Shown here: positions 36,639 through 44,801 of the stretch, one piece after another
Numbering within the stretch: position 1 is the stretch's first letter
Layout: the number at the start of each line of letters is the position of its first letter
Assembly (NCBI RefSeq): GCF_002214805.1
Contig: NZ_CP019914.1
Span: forward strand, 2,480,001-2,544,000
Length of the DNA stretch: 64,000 nt
Direction: 5' to 3'
From: Brachyspira hampsonii
GTDB lineage: Bacteria > Spirochaetota > Brachyspiria > Brachyspirales > Brachyspiraceae
The notes under the pieces: model-generated
The model's input: only the letters and a program-made list of their open reading frames with translations
Database searches by the model: none
What the model was told of the DNA's origin: nothing
Position numbers and translations under genes: made by a program

Positions 36639-36948
36639 TTCTTGTAAATAAAGAAAGCAAACTTTTTTCCCTGTTCTTTTTTGGTGTCAAAAAAGAACCA
36701 AAAAAACATTTCTTTTGTGGCACAGGTAAAGCCCGCCTACGGCGAGAAACAAAAAGCATTTACAATATTGAGGTATAACTCTTTATTTCTGGTATTGAGT
36801 TATACTTCTTTTTTTTATTATTAAGTTTGTGGCTAGGGCTGTTAGCCCTTGTTTACATGTATAGGGTTATATATAGTGGGTTGATAATTTAAGGGTTTTG
36901 TTTATAATTTAAACTGCTAATAAAAAAAATATTATTTAAGGAAAATCA
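36639..36948. other. Gene-free stretch with a short interspersed repeat
   Basis: 310 bases with no gene. At 36655-36760 lies a motif with inverted segments (TTCTTTTTTGGTGTC...AAAAAAGAACC, then TTTCTTTTGTGGCACAGG) ending in CCCGCCTACGGCGAGAAA, where CCTACGGCGAG recalls the small hairpin module of family A. The related sequence in opposite orientation is at 39215-39300. Confidence 0.5.
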
Positions 36949-37479
36949 ATGAAAGAATTTGCTATTGTTTTAGCACCTGTTATACTTAATACATTTACTA
37001 CTGCTATATTTACTTTTATTATAACTAGAAAAATAGATAAAAGTAGTAAGCAAAGCAAAATAATTTTTGAAGAATTAGAAAATATAGCTGTGGAATTAAA
37101 TACAATTTTATTGGATATAATGTCTGATAAACATGAAAAAATAGCGGATAATATAAAAAGACTTAATATGCAAATGAATAAAATATATTTATTTGGTAGT
37201 ATTGAAGCAATTAGGATTGTAAGTTATATAAGAAAATTAGAAAATCAACAATATATAATTTCTTTAGTTGCTTTATTGATTTCACAAATTAGATATGATT
37301 TAACTAGTAAAATAATAAATCCTATATATTGGTCTGAAATTAATTTGACAGATTTTAGTAAATATAGAGATGAGCATAATGAATATTTAAAAAAAGTTAT
37401 TAAACATCTAAAACTTAATAAGAAATTTTTAAAAGAAAATACCAACTATGGTGAGGTATTAAATAAAAATGAAAAATAA
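36949..37479 (+). CDS. Small membrane-anchored protein, first gene of an unassigned two-gene module
   Basis: A 176-residue protein with one N-terminal membrane segment (about 3-24: IVLAPVILNTFTTAIFTFII), then a cytoplasmic helical domain (IFEELENIAVELNTILLDIM and later helices). Ribosome site AAGGAA before the ATG. It overlaps the next gene by 11 bases. I do not recognise the family. Its place in the defence island, next to a second membrane protein and flanked by methylase relic and family A repeats, makes an anti-phage or abortive-infection role a reasonable guess without direct evidence. Confidence 0.7.
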   Translation: MKEFAIVLAPVILNTFTTAIFTFIITRKIDKSSKQSKIIFEELENIAVELNTILLDIMSDKHEKIADNIKRLNMQMNKIYLFGSIEAIRIVSYIRKLENQQYIISLVALLISQIRYDLTSKIINPIYWSEINLTDFSKYRDEHNEYLKKVIKHLKLNKKFLKENTNYGEVLNKNEK

Positions 37480-38644
37480 TATAATGTATTTTATTATTTT
37501 ATTAGTTATATCTTGTTTAATATCTATTTTTGTTTCACATATTTTTATATCTAATAGAGAAAAAATTGAACCAATTTCAATAAGTATAAATATTTCTGAT
37601 ACTAATGCAAATCTTATTGAAGAAAGTTTTATTACAAAAACTATAGAAGAAAATATCAATAAATTATATGATAGAAGTATATCAAGTTTAAATACATCAA
37701 TAGTTTTATTTTCTACTTGTTTAGGTATATTTACTGTTTTATTTGGTGTTTTTTATATATCAAAAATTAATGAAATACAAAAAGAGATTAATAATATTAA
37801 AAGTTTACCAGAAGAAGTATTTAAAAAATTTTATAAACAAAAATTTAAAGACGATATAAACAATTTGTTATCTGATGATGTAATAAATAGAAATATAGCA
37901 ATTAAAGGATTAAGCAATAATACAGAAATAACAAAAGATGATTTTAATTTATTAGAAAAATTTCTTTATGTAGAAATTAATTCTAAAAATAATGTGTTTT
38001 ATTATACAAATATTTGGATTATTTTATCAATCTTAGTAGGTTTAGATTTAAATAGAACATTAAAATTAATAATCAAAATTCTAGAAAATACTAATGAACC
38101 ATTTAATAAAATTTCAAATTTTATTCAATTTTTATTTATAGATCCAGATAACATAATTTTAGATAAATATATAAATAAAATTTTTATATCAAATGATAAT
38201 ACTATTTTAGTAAATTATATATTATCATATTGTTATTTATATACACAAATTTCAAAATATTTTGATGTTATTATAGCGAATTCTAATGAGAATACAATAG
38301 TATCATTATTATCACAAATAAATTTATCTATTACAAAAAATGATGCAGAATTATTTTTGAATCTATTATTAAAGAATAGAAAAAATATAGAAAATGAAAG
38401 TAGTATTTTGAGTTCTATATTATCAAATGAAAATATAGATAATATTCAAAAAGCGGAATTAGTATTAATGGTATATTATAAAAATAATGAAAATGAAAAC
38501 TTTTTATATAACTATCTTATTAAGATTATAACTAATACTAGTTACATAAATGAGTTTAAAAATATATATGATTCTAAATATAGAAATAAATTATCTTTGG
38601 AAAGTTTTTTCCAAAAATATTCTAGTTTAAAAATAAAAATGTGA
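37469..38644 (+). CDS. Membrane protein with large helical domain, second gene of the module
   Basis: A 391-residue protein with two membrane segments: about 6-28 (FIILLVISCLISIFVSHIFI) and 74-96 (IVLFSTCLGIFTVLFGVFYI). A 45-residue loop between them contains repeated SI/NI strands. The C-terminal 280 residues are helical and Asn/Leu/Ile-rich, possibly HEAT-like (KGLSNNTEITKDDFNLLEKF). No catalytic motif is visible. Translational overlap with the preceding gene indicates a complex. The family A repeat starts about 18 bases after the stop, again hugging the gene end. Confidence 0.7.
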   Translation: MKNNIMYFIILLVISCLISIFVSHIFISNREKIEPISISINISDTNANLIEESFITKTIEENINKLYDRSISSLNTSIVLFSTCLGIFTVLFGVFYISKINEIQKEINNIKSLPEEVFKKFYKQKFKDDINNLLSDDVINRNIAIKGLSNNTEITKDDFNLLEKFLYVEINSKNNVFYYTNIWIILSILVGLDLNRTLKLIIKILENTNEPFNKISNFIQFLFIDPDNIILDKYINKIFISNDNTILVNYILSYCYLYTQISKYFDVIIANSNENTIVSLLSQINLSITKNDAELFLNLLLKNRKNIENESSILSSILSNENIDNIQKAELVLMVYYKNNENENFLYNYLIKIITNTSYINEFKNIYDSKYRNKLSLESFFQKYSSLKIKM

Positions 38645-38662
38645 TAAATTTTCAATGTATTC

Positions 38663-39770
38663 TTTGATGTTTGGTAATCAGCCGCACGTACAGGTGGCGT
38701 TTGGTAAGGGTGAGCGTTGCCGTGCGGGGGTGGTGCTACAGCTCGTAGGCGGGAATACCCCCGACCGTAGGGAGTGCGTAGCTAGGCGAGTAGCTGGAGT
38801 GTTTCAAATGGCTAGCTTGTATGGGTTGGGAAAGTCCGATTTTTTTCGTTTTTTCTAAAAAAGTTACTGTTTGCAGGCTTGTTTTGTTAAAAATGTTTGT
38901 TTAATAATAAGGGTGGGTTAGGGTGGGTTAAATGGTAAATTTTAAAAAATTATTTATGGGTTAGTTTTAGTTTGGGGTTGGCTTTTTAGTTAGGTTATTT
39001 TTTGTTTGATGTTGGGTAATCAGCCGCACGTACATTTTACTGTCCTTAATATTAAGATATACGGTGTGGGAAGCCCCTACGGCGAGTAGTAGGTAATCAG
39101 CCGTATATTTAAGTAGGTCATTATTTCAGAGTAAAAGGCTTTAGCCTGCGTTCAATATTTAATAAAAATTCGCGTTAGCGTTTTTGGTATGCTACCAGAA
39201 TGTTTGGGTTATCCTACAGTATGTAAATGCTTTTTGCTTCTTTTGTGCCACAAAAGAAATAGTTTTTTGGTACTTTTTTCATAGGAAAAAAGTACAATCT
39301 TTTTCGTATTTTTTCTAAAAAAGTTAGTTTTTTAGGCTTATTTTCTTAAAAATGTTTGTTTAACTATATAGGGTGGGCGGGCGGGTGCAATAGATTGTAA
39401 AGAAAAGTTTACATATTATTTCTGGGTTAGTTTTTGAGTTTGGGTTGGCTTTTTAGTTATTTTCTTTTTTTTGATGTTGGGTAATCAGCCGCACCTACAT
39501 TTTACTGTCCTTAATATTAAGATATACGGTGCGGGAAGCCCCTACGGCGAGTAGTCAGCCGCATACCTAAAGGTACTTCCTTCGGTCGCGTACATTGTAC
39601 TATCCGTAATGGTAAGCGATACCGTGCGGAATGCCCGTATGGCGAATACTCAGCCGCACGTACATTGCACTATCTGTAAGGGTAAGCGATACCGTGCGGA
39701 ATGCCCATATGGCGAATACTGCGGGAAGCCCCCGACCGTAGGGAGTGCGTAGCTAGGCGAGTAGTTGATT
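38663..39770 (+). repeat. Family A mosaic hairpin repeats, second large cluster
   Basis: The gap 38645-39798 has no credible gene. Cores (CAGCCGCAC-type starts) lie near 38678, 39022, 39485, 39555 and 39650. They carry different module sets: the 17-base GGTGCTACAGCTCGTAG at 38732-38748, CTAC-GGCGA-GTAG near 39077 and 39540, GTAT-GGCGA-ATAC near 39635, ATAT-GGCGA-ATAC near 39706, and TAGCTAGGCGAGTAG near 38783 and 39748. Between cores are the shared AT-rich tails (TTGTTAAAAATGTTTGTTTA at 38885 and about 39345). At 39215-39300 a repeat also seen inverted at 36655 is inserted. Confidence 0.82.
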
Positions 39771-39798
39771 TTATATTGAATAACTTTATAATTAAAAT

Positions 39799-40041
39799 AT
39801 GAATAAAAAAGAAATTATTAATAAACTTACAAATAATAATAAAAATATTAAATATTCTTATTTTTGTAATATTGTTGAATCTTTTGGTTTTGTGTGCAAA
39901 AGGCAAAGAGGAAGCCATAAAATATATTCCAAAATAGGGGTTAGTGAGCTAATTAATATACAAAATGTTAATGGTGAGGTAAAACCTTATCAAATTAAGC
40001 AGTTTTTATCTCTTGTTAAAAAATATGGTTTGGAGGAGTAA
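39799..40041 (+). CDS. hicA: HicA-type mRNA interferase toxin
   Basis: An 80-residue protein. The dsRBD-like HicA core is clear: NIVESFGFVCKRQRGSHKIY with the active-site histidine in GSH, then IQNVNGEVKPYQIKQFLSLV and KKYGLEE. HicA cleaves mRNA and is held inactive by HicB, encoded two bases downstream. No strong ribosome site is visible in the short AT leader, which begins right at the end of a family A repeat. Such pairs are common in islands with repeats. Confidence 0.88.
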   Translation: MNKKEIINKLTNNNKNIKYSYFCNIVESFGFVCKRQRGSHKIYSKIGVSELINIQNVNGEVKPYQIKQFLSLVKKYGLEE

Positions 40042-40043
40042 TT

Positions 40044-40220
40044 ATGAACTATAGTATAAAAATTTTTTATAGTGAAGAAGATGAGGGTTATATAGCTTTA
40101 TCTGAAGAATTAGACTCTATTAGTGCTTTTGGTGCAACAGAAGAAGAAGCCTTGAAAGAAATCAAAGATGCGATAGCACTATATTTTGAAGAAAAAAATA
40201 TATCATTAAAAAAGTCATGA
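40044..40220 (+). CDS. hicB: HicB-type antitoxin, short form
   Basis: A 58-residue protein, too short for usual gene calling thresholds: MNYSIKIFYSEEDEGYIALS, then EELDSISAFGATEEEALKEI. This is the partial RNase H-like HicB fold (Y-x-EEDEGY and G-x-T-x-EEAL-x-x-I). It ends NISLKKS without a DNA-binding helix-turn-helix, so it should neutralise HicA but may not autoregulate. The start is set by GGAGG at 40032-40036, inside the end of hicA. The AT-rich leader of the next family A repeat begins directly after its stop. Confidence 0.85.
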   Translation: MNYSIKIFYSEEDEGYIALSEELDSISAFGATEEEALKEIKDAIALYFEEKNISLKKS

Positions 40221-40221
40221 A

Positions 40222-40347
40222 ATTTTGTTTTTGAGTTGTGTGTTTTTTTGGTTATTTTCTTTTTTGATGTTGGGTAATCAGCCGCACTTACAGGGTGCGT
40301 TTGGTAAGGGTAAGCGATACTGTGCGGGAAGGTGCTACAGCTCGTAG
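40222..40347 (+). repeat. Family A repeat, single core, at the left end of methylase relic 2
   Basis: AT-rich leader (GGTTATTTTCTTTTTTGATG), core CAGCCGCACTTACAGG...ACTGTGCGGGAA, then module GGTGCTACAGCTCGTAG (40331-40347). The stem here is CCGCAC with GTGCGG; CCGTGCGG is changed to CTGTGCGG. Methylase sequence starts at the next base, as in the copy at 35270. Confidence 0.85.
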
Positions 40348-41763
40348 GGGAGGATGAGTTTAAAAGCGTTTTTAAAGCGGGCGGTTTCGATGTGGTGATA
40401 GGCAACCCGCCGTATGTAAGAATGCAAACACTTTCAGATACTAATAAAGAAACTGTTAATTATTATAATAATATTTATACAGATTATGTAAAAGGAAATT
40501 ATGATTTATATATTATTTTCTTTTATAAAGCTTTTTCTATGTAAATTAGGATATATTTTACCCCATAAGTTTTTTCAATCAGAAAGTGGAGAAAAAATAA
40601 GAAAATATTTATATAATAATAATGCCATTGATACTATAGTAAATTTTACTACAAATCAAGTTTTTAGCAATGCTACAACATATACTTGTTTACTCTTTTT
40701 ATCTAAGAAAGAAAAAAATAATATTTTATATAAACAATTTAGTTTAAATGATGATTATACAAATTTATCTAATATAGAGTATGATAAATTTGATTACTCT
40801 ATTTTCAATAATAATTCTTGGAATTTTAATAATTTAGATGTTCAATGTATTTTAAATAAGATTTATAATCAAGAATTATTGTTTTCAGAAATAACATATA
40901 AAATATTTAAAGGTTCTTCTACAGGTAATGATAATATTTATTTGTTTGATATTTTAGAAGAAAATCAAAATACTTATATAGTTAAATCTAATATTTCAGA
41001 AGAAAAAGAAGAATTAGAAAAAGATTTATTAGTTCCTTTTCTTTATGGGGAATCTATAAGAAGATATCAGGATTTAAAAGCAGCTAAATATTTATTATTA
41101 CCATATGTAAAAAATAAAGATGATGATAATATGTCATTAATAGATATTAAAGAATTAAAAATAAAATATCCGTTAACATATAGATATCTAAATAAATATA
41201 AATCAGTTTTGTTAACTAGAAAAATCAAAATGAATGATAATGATTATTATAAATATTCGGCTTTAAGAAGTATTAACTATTATGAAAGAAAAAAGATTAT
41301 GATACCAGATATGTTGGTAAGTTTAAGAATTAGTTATGATTTTGAAGGTTGTTTTTATCATGGTCCAAGTATACATAGCATAATATTTAATGAAAAAATT
41401 AATAATATTAACGAAATGTATTTTTACACTATTTTAAATTCAAAGATATTTTGGTTTTTTGTATCAAATACTAGTACCGCTTTGAGGGGTAATGCCTATA
41501 GATTAACTCCTGAATTTATATCTCCTTTTAAGTTTCCTAATTTGGATTTAAACAACAAACAGGACAAGGAAATGCATGACAAGATGGTTGCTTTAGTTGA
41601 TAGTATCATTGCTTTAAACAAAAAATTAGCTTCCGAGAAAAATCCTAACGCCATTACTATGCTTAACAGGCAGATTAATGCCGTTGTCAAGCAGATTGAT
41701 TCTTTAGTCTACAAGTTGTATAATTTGAGCGATGATGAAGTGAGGATCATTGAGGGGGAGTGA
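40348..41763 (+). pseudogene. 5'-truncated, frameshifted type IIG methylase (relic 2)
   Basis: Methylase sequence begins at GEDEFKSVFKAGGFDVVIGN, followed by PPYVRMQTL (NPPY at 40404-40415), so motif I and the nuclease are missing. The first frame ends at TAA after YIIFFYKAFSM (near 40543). The homology continues in another frame at KLGYILPHKFFQSESGEKI, so a short deletion with frameshift lies near 40540. The second frame runs open to LSDDEVRIIEGE and ends exactly one base before the KAP NTPase start. Composition is G+C-richer up to NPPY, AT-rich in the TRD, then richer again in the last 200 bases. Inactive as an enzyme. Confidence 0.85.
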
Positions 41764-43677
41764 ATGGAAAATATAGATAAATATTTTAAAAATATAAAAA
41801 ATACAATAAAAAATTATTTAGCTGAAAAAAATACAGATTATGGGATAATGCTTACAGGTGAATGGGGGTGTGGAAAAACTTATTTTGTAAAAAATCTATT
41901 AAAATTATATAAATATAAAAAACTTTATATTTCTATATCTGGAAAGGAAAATATATTGGAAATAGTAGATGATATATATTTATCAAGTTTAATAAAAAAA
42001 TTTAATTCTAATGATATAAGTCTTAATACTACAAAAACTATATTAAACAATGTTAGTGGTATATTGGTTGATACAATACCGATAGGAAAAGATATAGGAA
42101 AAAATATATTAAATATTCTTAAAGAAATAAATAAGAATATAGATAAATTAAAAAATGTATTTTTAATCATAGATGATGTTGAAAGAATATCAAAAAAAAT
42201 AAATATAGAAGATTTATTATATTCTATTTATGATAATTTTATATCGAATAATGTAAAAGTGTTATTTATTTGTAATGAAGAAGTATTAATTAATAATGAA
42301 GAGTATAATAAAATAAAAGAAAAAATCATAAGACATACTATAAAATTACATAGTATAGATAAAAATAATTTTAAATTATTTTTAGAAACATATATAATAA
42401 AAAATTTAATATATGATAAAGACATAGAAAATTATTATATTAGTAATCATTTTTTTTATGAGCAATGCATACCTAATATTATTAATATATTTATGGAAAT
42501 GGAATGTTATAATATAAGGACTTTTAAAAAATTCTTTGATATGTCAAAATATTTCTTAAATGAAATAAATAGATTTATAGAGAAAGAAGAATATAAATTA
42601 AACAATAATGAAGAATTATTTTTAGAAATATTAAAAAATTTTTCTTTTGTATTAATATCATATGATAAGAATATTAATACAAATATTTTATCAAATTTTG
42701 ATTTAGTAAATAGTGAAGAATTTTCTCAAAAAACAAATGAGGATAAGTCCAAAATTACAGAAAATTTTACAGATATATATTCAAAAATAAGAGAATTAAA
42801 TTTAACATATAATAATTCTATATTTTATTTTTACAGATATTTAAAATGTGGTTTATTAGATTTTGAGCAAATACATTTAATTTATAAAGATAAAATATAT
42901 TTGAATAAAAATGTCTTGAAAGCTTATAATATAGTTAGTCAAGGTTATGAAAGTTATGACATAATAAAAGAAAATATAAATATAATATTTAAAGAAATGA
43001 AAAATGATAAATATAATTTTAGTATAAAATCTTGTTGGAATATATATAAAATTGTTTATATTAGTTACGCTAATCTTTTTGATGATATAAAAAAAGATAG
43101 TTTTAATATTTTGAAAGATACTTTAAAGTATCATTGGAGTATTACAAATATTAAAACTATTTACTATTCAAAAATTGGATATGAGAATAATAATTTCTTT
43201 TTTTATCCAGCTTTTGAAGTAAAAATTAATATAAAAGAATGTGATAGTAATTACAATTTAGAAGAATATGAAAAAGAATTGTTAGATTACTTATACACTG
43301 AAAAAATAAAAGAAATACCAAATGAATTTAATGAAGTATTAGAAAATTTTAAATGCCATAATAAAGATTATTTTGTATCAGATTTTTATTTGAATTCTAA
43401 AATATTATATTTATTATTTATTCCACAAAATTTACAACTTATTCCTATAGATGTATTTTCAGTGAGAATATTATTGGAGTTTTTATATTCAGATATTACG
43501 ATAAGAAATTCTTTTGAGCAATATAAAATTTATGACTATAATGCCCGTAAAGTAAGGGATATGATAAATAATTTGAAACCATTTATAGATAATATAGAAA
43601 CAAAAGATGAATATTTATTAATTAGAATATGTGAATTAAAAGAAAGAATAGAATTCTATAATAATACAGATTATTAG
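41764..43677 (+). CDS. KAP-type P-loop NTPase
   Basis: A 637-residue protein. Walker A is GEWGCGKT (32-39) and Walker B is VFLIIDDVER (about 132-141), as in KAP-family STAND-like P-loop NTPases, several of which work in phage defence. There is no clear membrane segment, unlike classic KAP proteins with inserted helices. The C-terminal 350 residues are Asn/Tyr/Lys-rich, helical and unassigned, and may be a sensor or effector. Its ATG directly follows the TGA of methylase relic 2, and the ribosome site (GAGGGGGAG) lies inside that relic's last codons. So it was once coupled to an active methylase and is now perhaps driven by read-through or an internal promoter. Confidence 0.8.
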   Translation: MENIDKYFKNIKNTIKNYLAEKNTDYGIMLTGEWGCGKTYFVKNLLKLYKYKKLYISISGKENILEIVDDIYLSSLIKKFNSNDISLNTTKTILNNVSGILVDTIPIGKDIGKNILNILKEINKNIDKLKNVFLIIDDVERISKKINIEDLLYSIYDNFISNNVKVLFICNEEVLINNEEYNKIKEKIIRHTIKLHSIDKNNFKLFLETYIIKNLIYDKDIENYYISNHFFYEQCIPNIINIFMEMECYNIRTFKKFFDMSKYFLNEINRFIEKEEYKLNNNEELFLEILKNFSFVLISYDKNINTNILSNFDLVNSEEFSQKTNEDKSKITENFTDIYSKIRELNLTYNNSIFYFYRYLKCGLLDFEQIHLIYKDKIYLNKNVLKAYNIVSQGYESYDIIKENINIIFKEMKNDKYNFSIKSCWNIYKIVYISYANLFDDIKKDSFNILKDTLKYHWSITNIKTIYYSKIGYENNNFFFYPAFEVKINIKECDSNYNLEEYEKELLDYLYTEKIKEIPNEFNEVLENFKCHNKDYFVSDFYLNSKILYLLFIPQNLQLIPIDVFSVRILLEFLYSDITIRNSFEQYKIYDYNARKVRDMINNLKPFIDNIETKDEYLLIRICELKERIEFYNNTDY

Positions 43678-43682
43678 TTGTT

Positions 43683-43912
43683 TAATATTGGATAATAAAC
43701 CGCATACCCTTCTGGTACTTCCTTCGGTCACGTACAGTTGACTGTCTGTAATGGTAAGTGATACCGTGCGGAATGCCCGCACGAAGTGTACCTGCAACGA
43801 AGTAAGGGTATAGGCGAATACTGTGGGAAGGTGCTACAGCTCGTAGGTGGGAAGGTGCCGACCGTAGGTGGCAAGTAGTGTCCGTAGGGTGAAGCTAGGA
43901 GTGTATTATATA
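43683..43912 (+). repeat. Family A mosaic repeat between the KAP gene and the DUF2442 gene
   Basis: Core starts AAACCGCATACCC, contains the TACTTCCTTCGGTCACGTAC segment, the CCGTGCGGAATG closing stem, the module GGTATAGGCGAATAC, the 17-base GGTGCTACAGCTCGTAG (43830-43846) and further degenerate hairpins. It is the fourth exact copy of the 17-mer in the window, here not followed by methylase sequence. Confidence 0.8.
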
Positions 43913-44154
43913 ATCTCGTAGGCGTAGTATAAAGTATTACATGATATATCCAAATCATCATTCCAAGAAATACCGTATCCGCCAGCATCCACTTTTACAA
44001 GATTAAATAAACTGATGTCATTTAAAATTTCAAACTCTTTATGCTCAGAGATTAGTTTTTTCACATCGTAATATCTTACTTCTTCATTTTCAAAGATTAT
44101 TTTTAAGATTAGATTGTCCATAGCTTTAACATTTTTTATTTTGTGGAAAATCAT
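43906..44154 (-). CDS. DUF2442 family protein
   Basis: An 82-residue protein (starts MIFHKIKNVKAMDNLILKII; later VKVDAGGYGISWNDDLDISC), matching the small DUF2442 fold with its conserved GYGI-x-W motif. It usually accompanies DUF4160, encoded two bases upstream here (44157-44411), and the pair is suspected to act as a toxin-antitoxin system. Its 3' end overlaps the family A repeat by a few bases. It is transcribed against the rest of the island. Confidence 0.82.
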   Translation of the reverse strand: MIFHKIKNVKAMDNLILKIIFENEEVRYYDVKKLISEHKEFEILNDISLFNLVKVDAGGYGISWNDDLDISCNTLYYAYEII

Positions 44155-44156
44155 AA

Positions 44157-44411
44157 TTACTCCAAAGGTTCTAATTGTTTAAAGTTTTGTGTATTCCAAA
44201 TATTTAGTAGTTCATCTTGATTATTTTTAGCCCATTCTAATACAAGAGAACATGCTTTATTAGGTAAATCGCCTTCTATCATTTTTAATTCATTTATATC
44301 GATAACTCCAACATATTCTCCATATATAGCATGAAAGTGCGGAGGATTATGTTCTTTTTGCTGAAAGTACATTTTGATGATGATACCATAAAATCTTGAT
44401 ATAACAGGCAT
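44157..44411 (-). CDS. DUF4160 family protein
   Basis: An 84-residue protein (MPVISRFYGIIIKMYFQQKE, then HNPPHFHAIYGEY), the hallmark of DUF4160. In other genomes it is followed, as here, by DUF2442 in one transcription unit. Biochemical function is not established; toxin-antitoxin activity is proposed from gene pairing. The two genes are separated by two bases and flanked by family A repeats on both sides, like a cassette. Confidence 0.85.
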   Translation of the reverse strand: MPVISRFYGIIIKMYFQQKEHNPPHFHAIYGEYVGVIDINELKMIEGDLPNKACSLVLEWAKNNQDELLNIWNTQNFKQLEPLE

Positions 44412-44477
44412 TTTAAGTCCTTATTTTTTTATTAATTCTAACATATGGATTATGTTTTTACAAATATTTTATTTTTG

Positions 44478-44790
44478 TTTGATTTCGTGTAATCAGCTGC
44501 ATACCCTTACCACAGGCGGGCTTCGTCTCGTGTACTTCCTCACTCTGTTCGGTCGCGGGGGCATTTTGTAAGGGTAAGCGATACCGTGCGGAATGCCGTA
44601 TGGCGAATACTCAACCGCATACCCTTACTCCTACTTAGGACTTCGTCAGGTAATTTCCTAGGTCGAATACATTGTACTATCCGTAAAGGTGAGCGTTGCC
44701 GTGAGGAAATATGTTATATATATAGTATGGACAAATACTTAGAAGGCTAGGTGAGTACTTGGAGTGTCTACCCATAACAAATAAAGTGTA
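44478..44790 (+). repeat. Family A mosaic repeats, right edge of the island
   Basis: Within the 390-base gap 44412-44801. Core 1: AATCAGCTGCATACC...ACCGTGCGGAATG with module CCGTATGGCGAATACT. Core 2: CAACCGCATACCC...GCCGTGAGGAAAT with a decayed tail (GGCTAGGTGAGTACTTGG). The second copy has lost stem pairing, consistent with decay at the island's edge. No gene is seen. Confidence 0.78.
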
Positions 44791-44801
44791 TATGCGAATG
44801 C

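Noticed and set aside
38655-38858. A 67-residue ORF inside the repeat cluster
   Set aside because: It is made entirely of family A repeat sequence, has no ribosome site and no protein-like composition; other reading frames of the same repeats differ between copies.
28310-44790. Family A repeats as integron attC sites with HicAB, DUF pairs and relics as gene cassettes
   Set aside because: GTTGGGT at the start of most cores fits the GTTRRRY core, and spirochaetes do have integrons. But the matching RYYYAAC end is not found in the right place, the hairpin layout differs, inserts are up to several kb with multiple genes, and no tyrosine integrase gene is in the window. The resemblance is kept only as an analogy.
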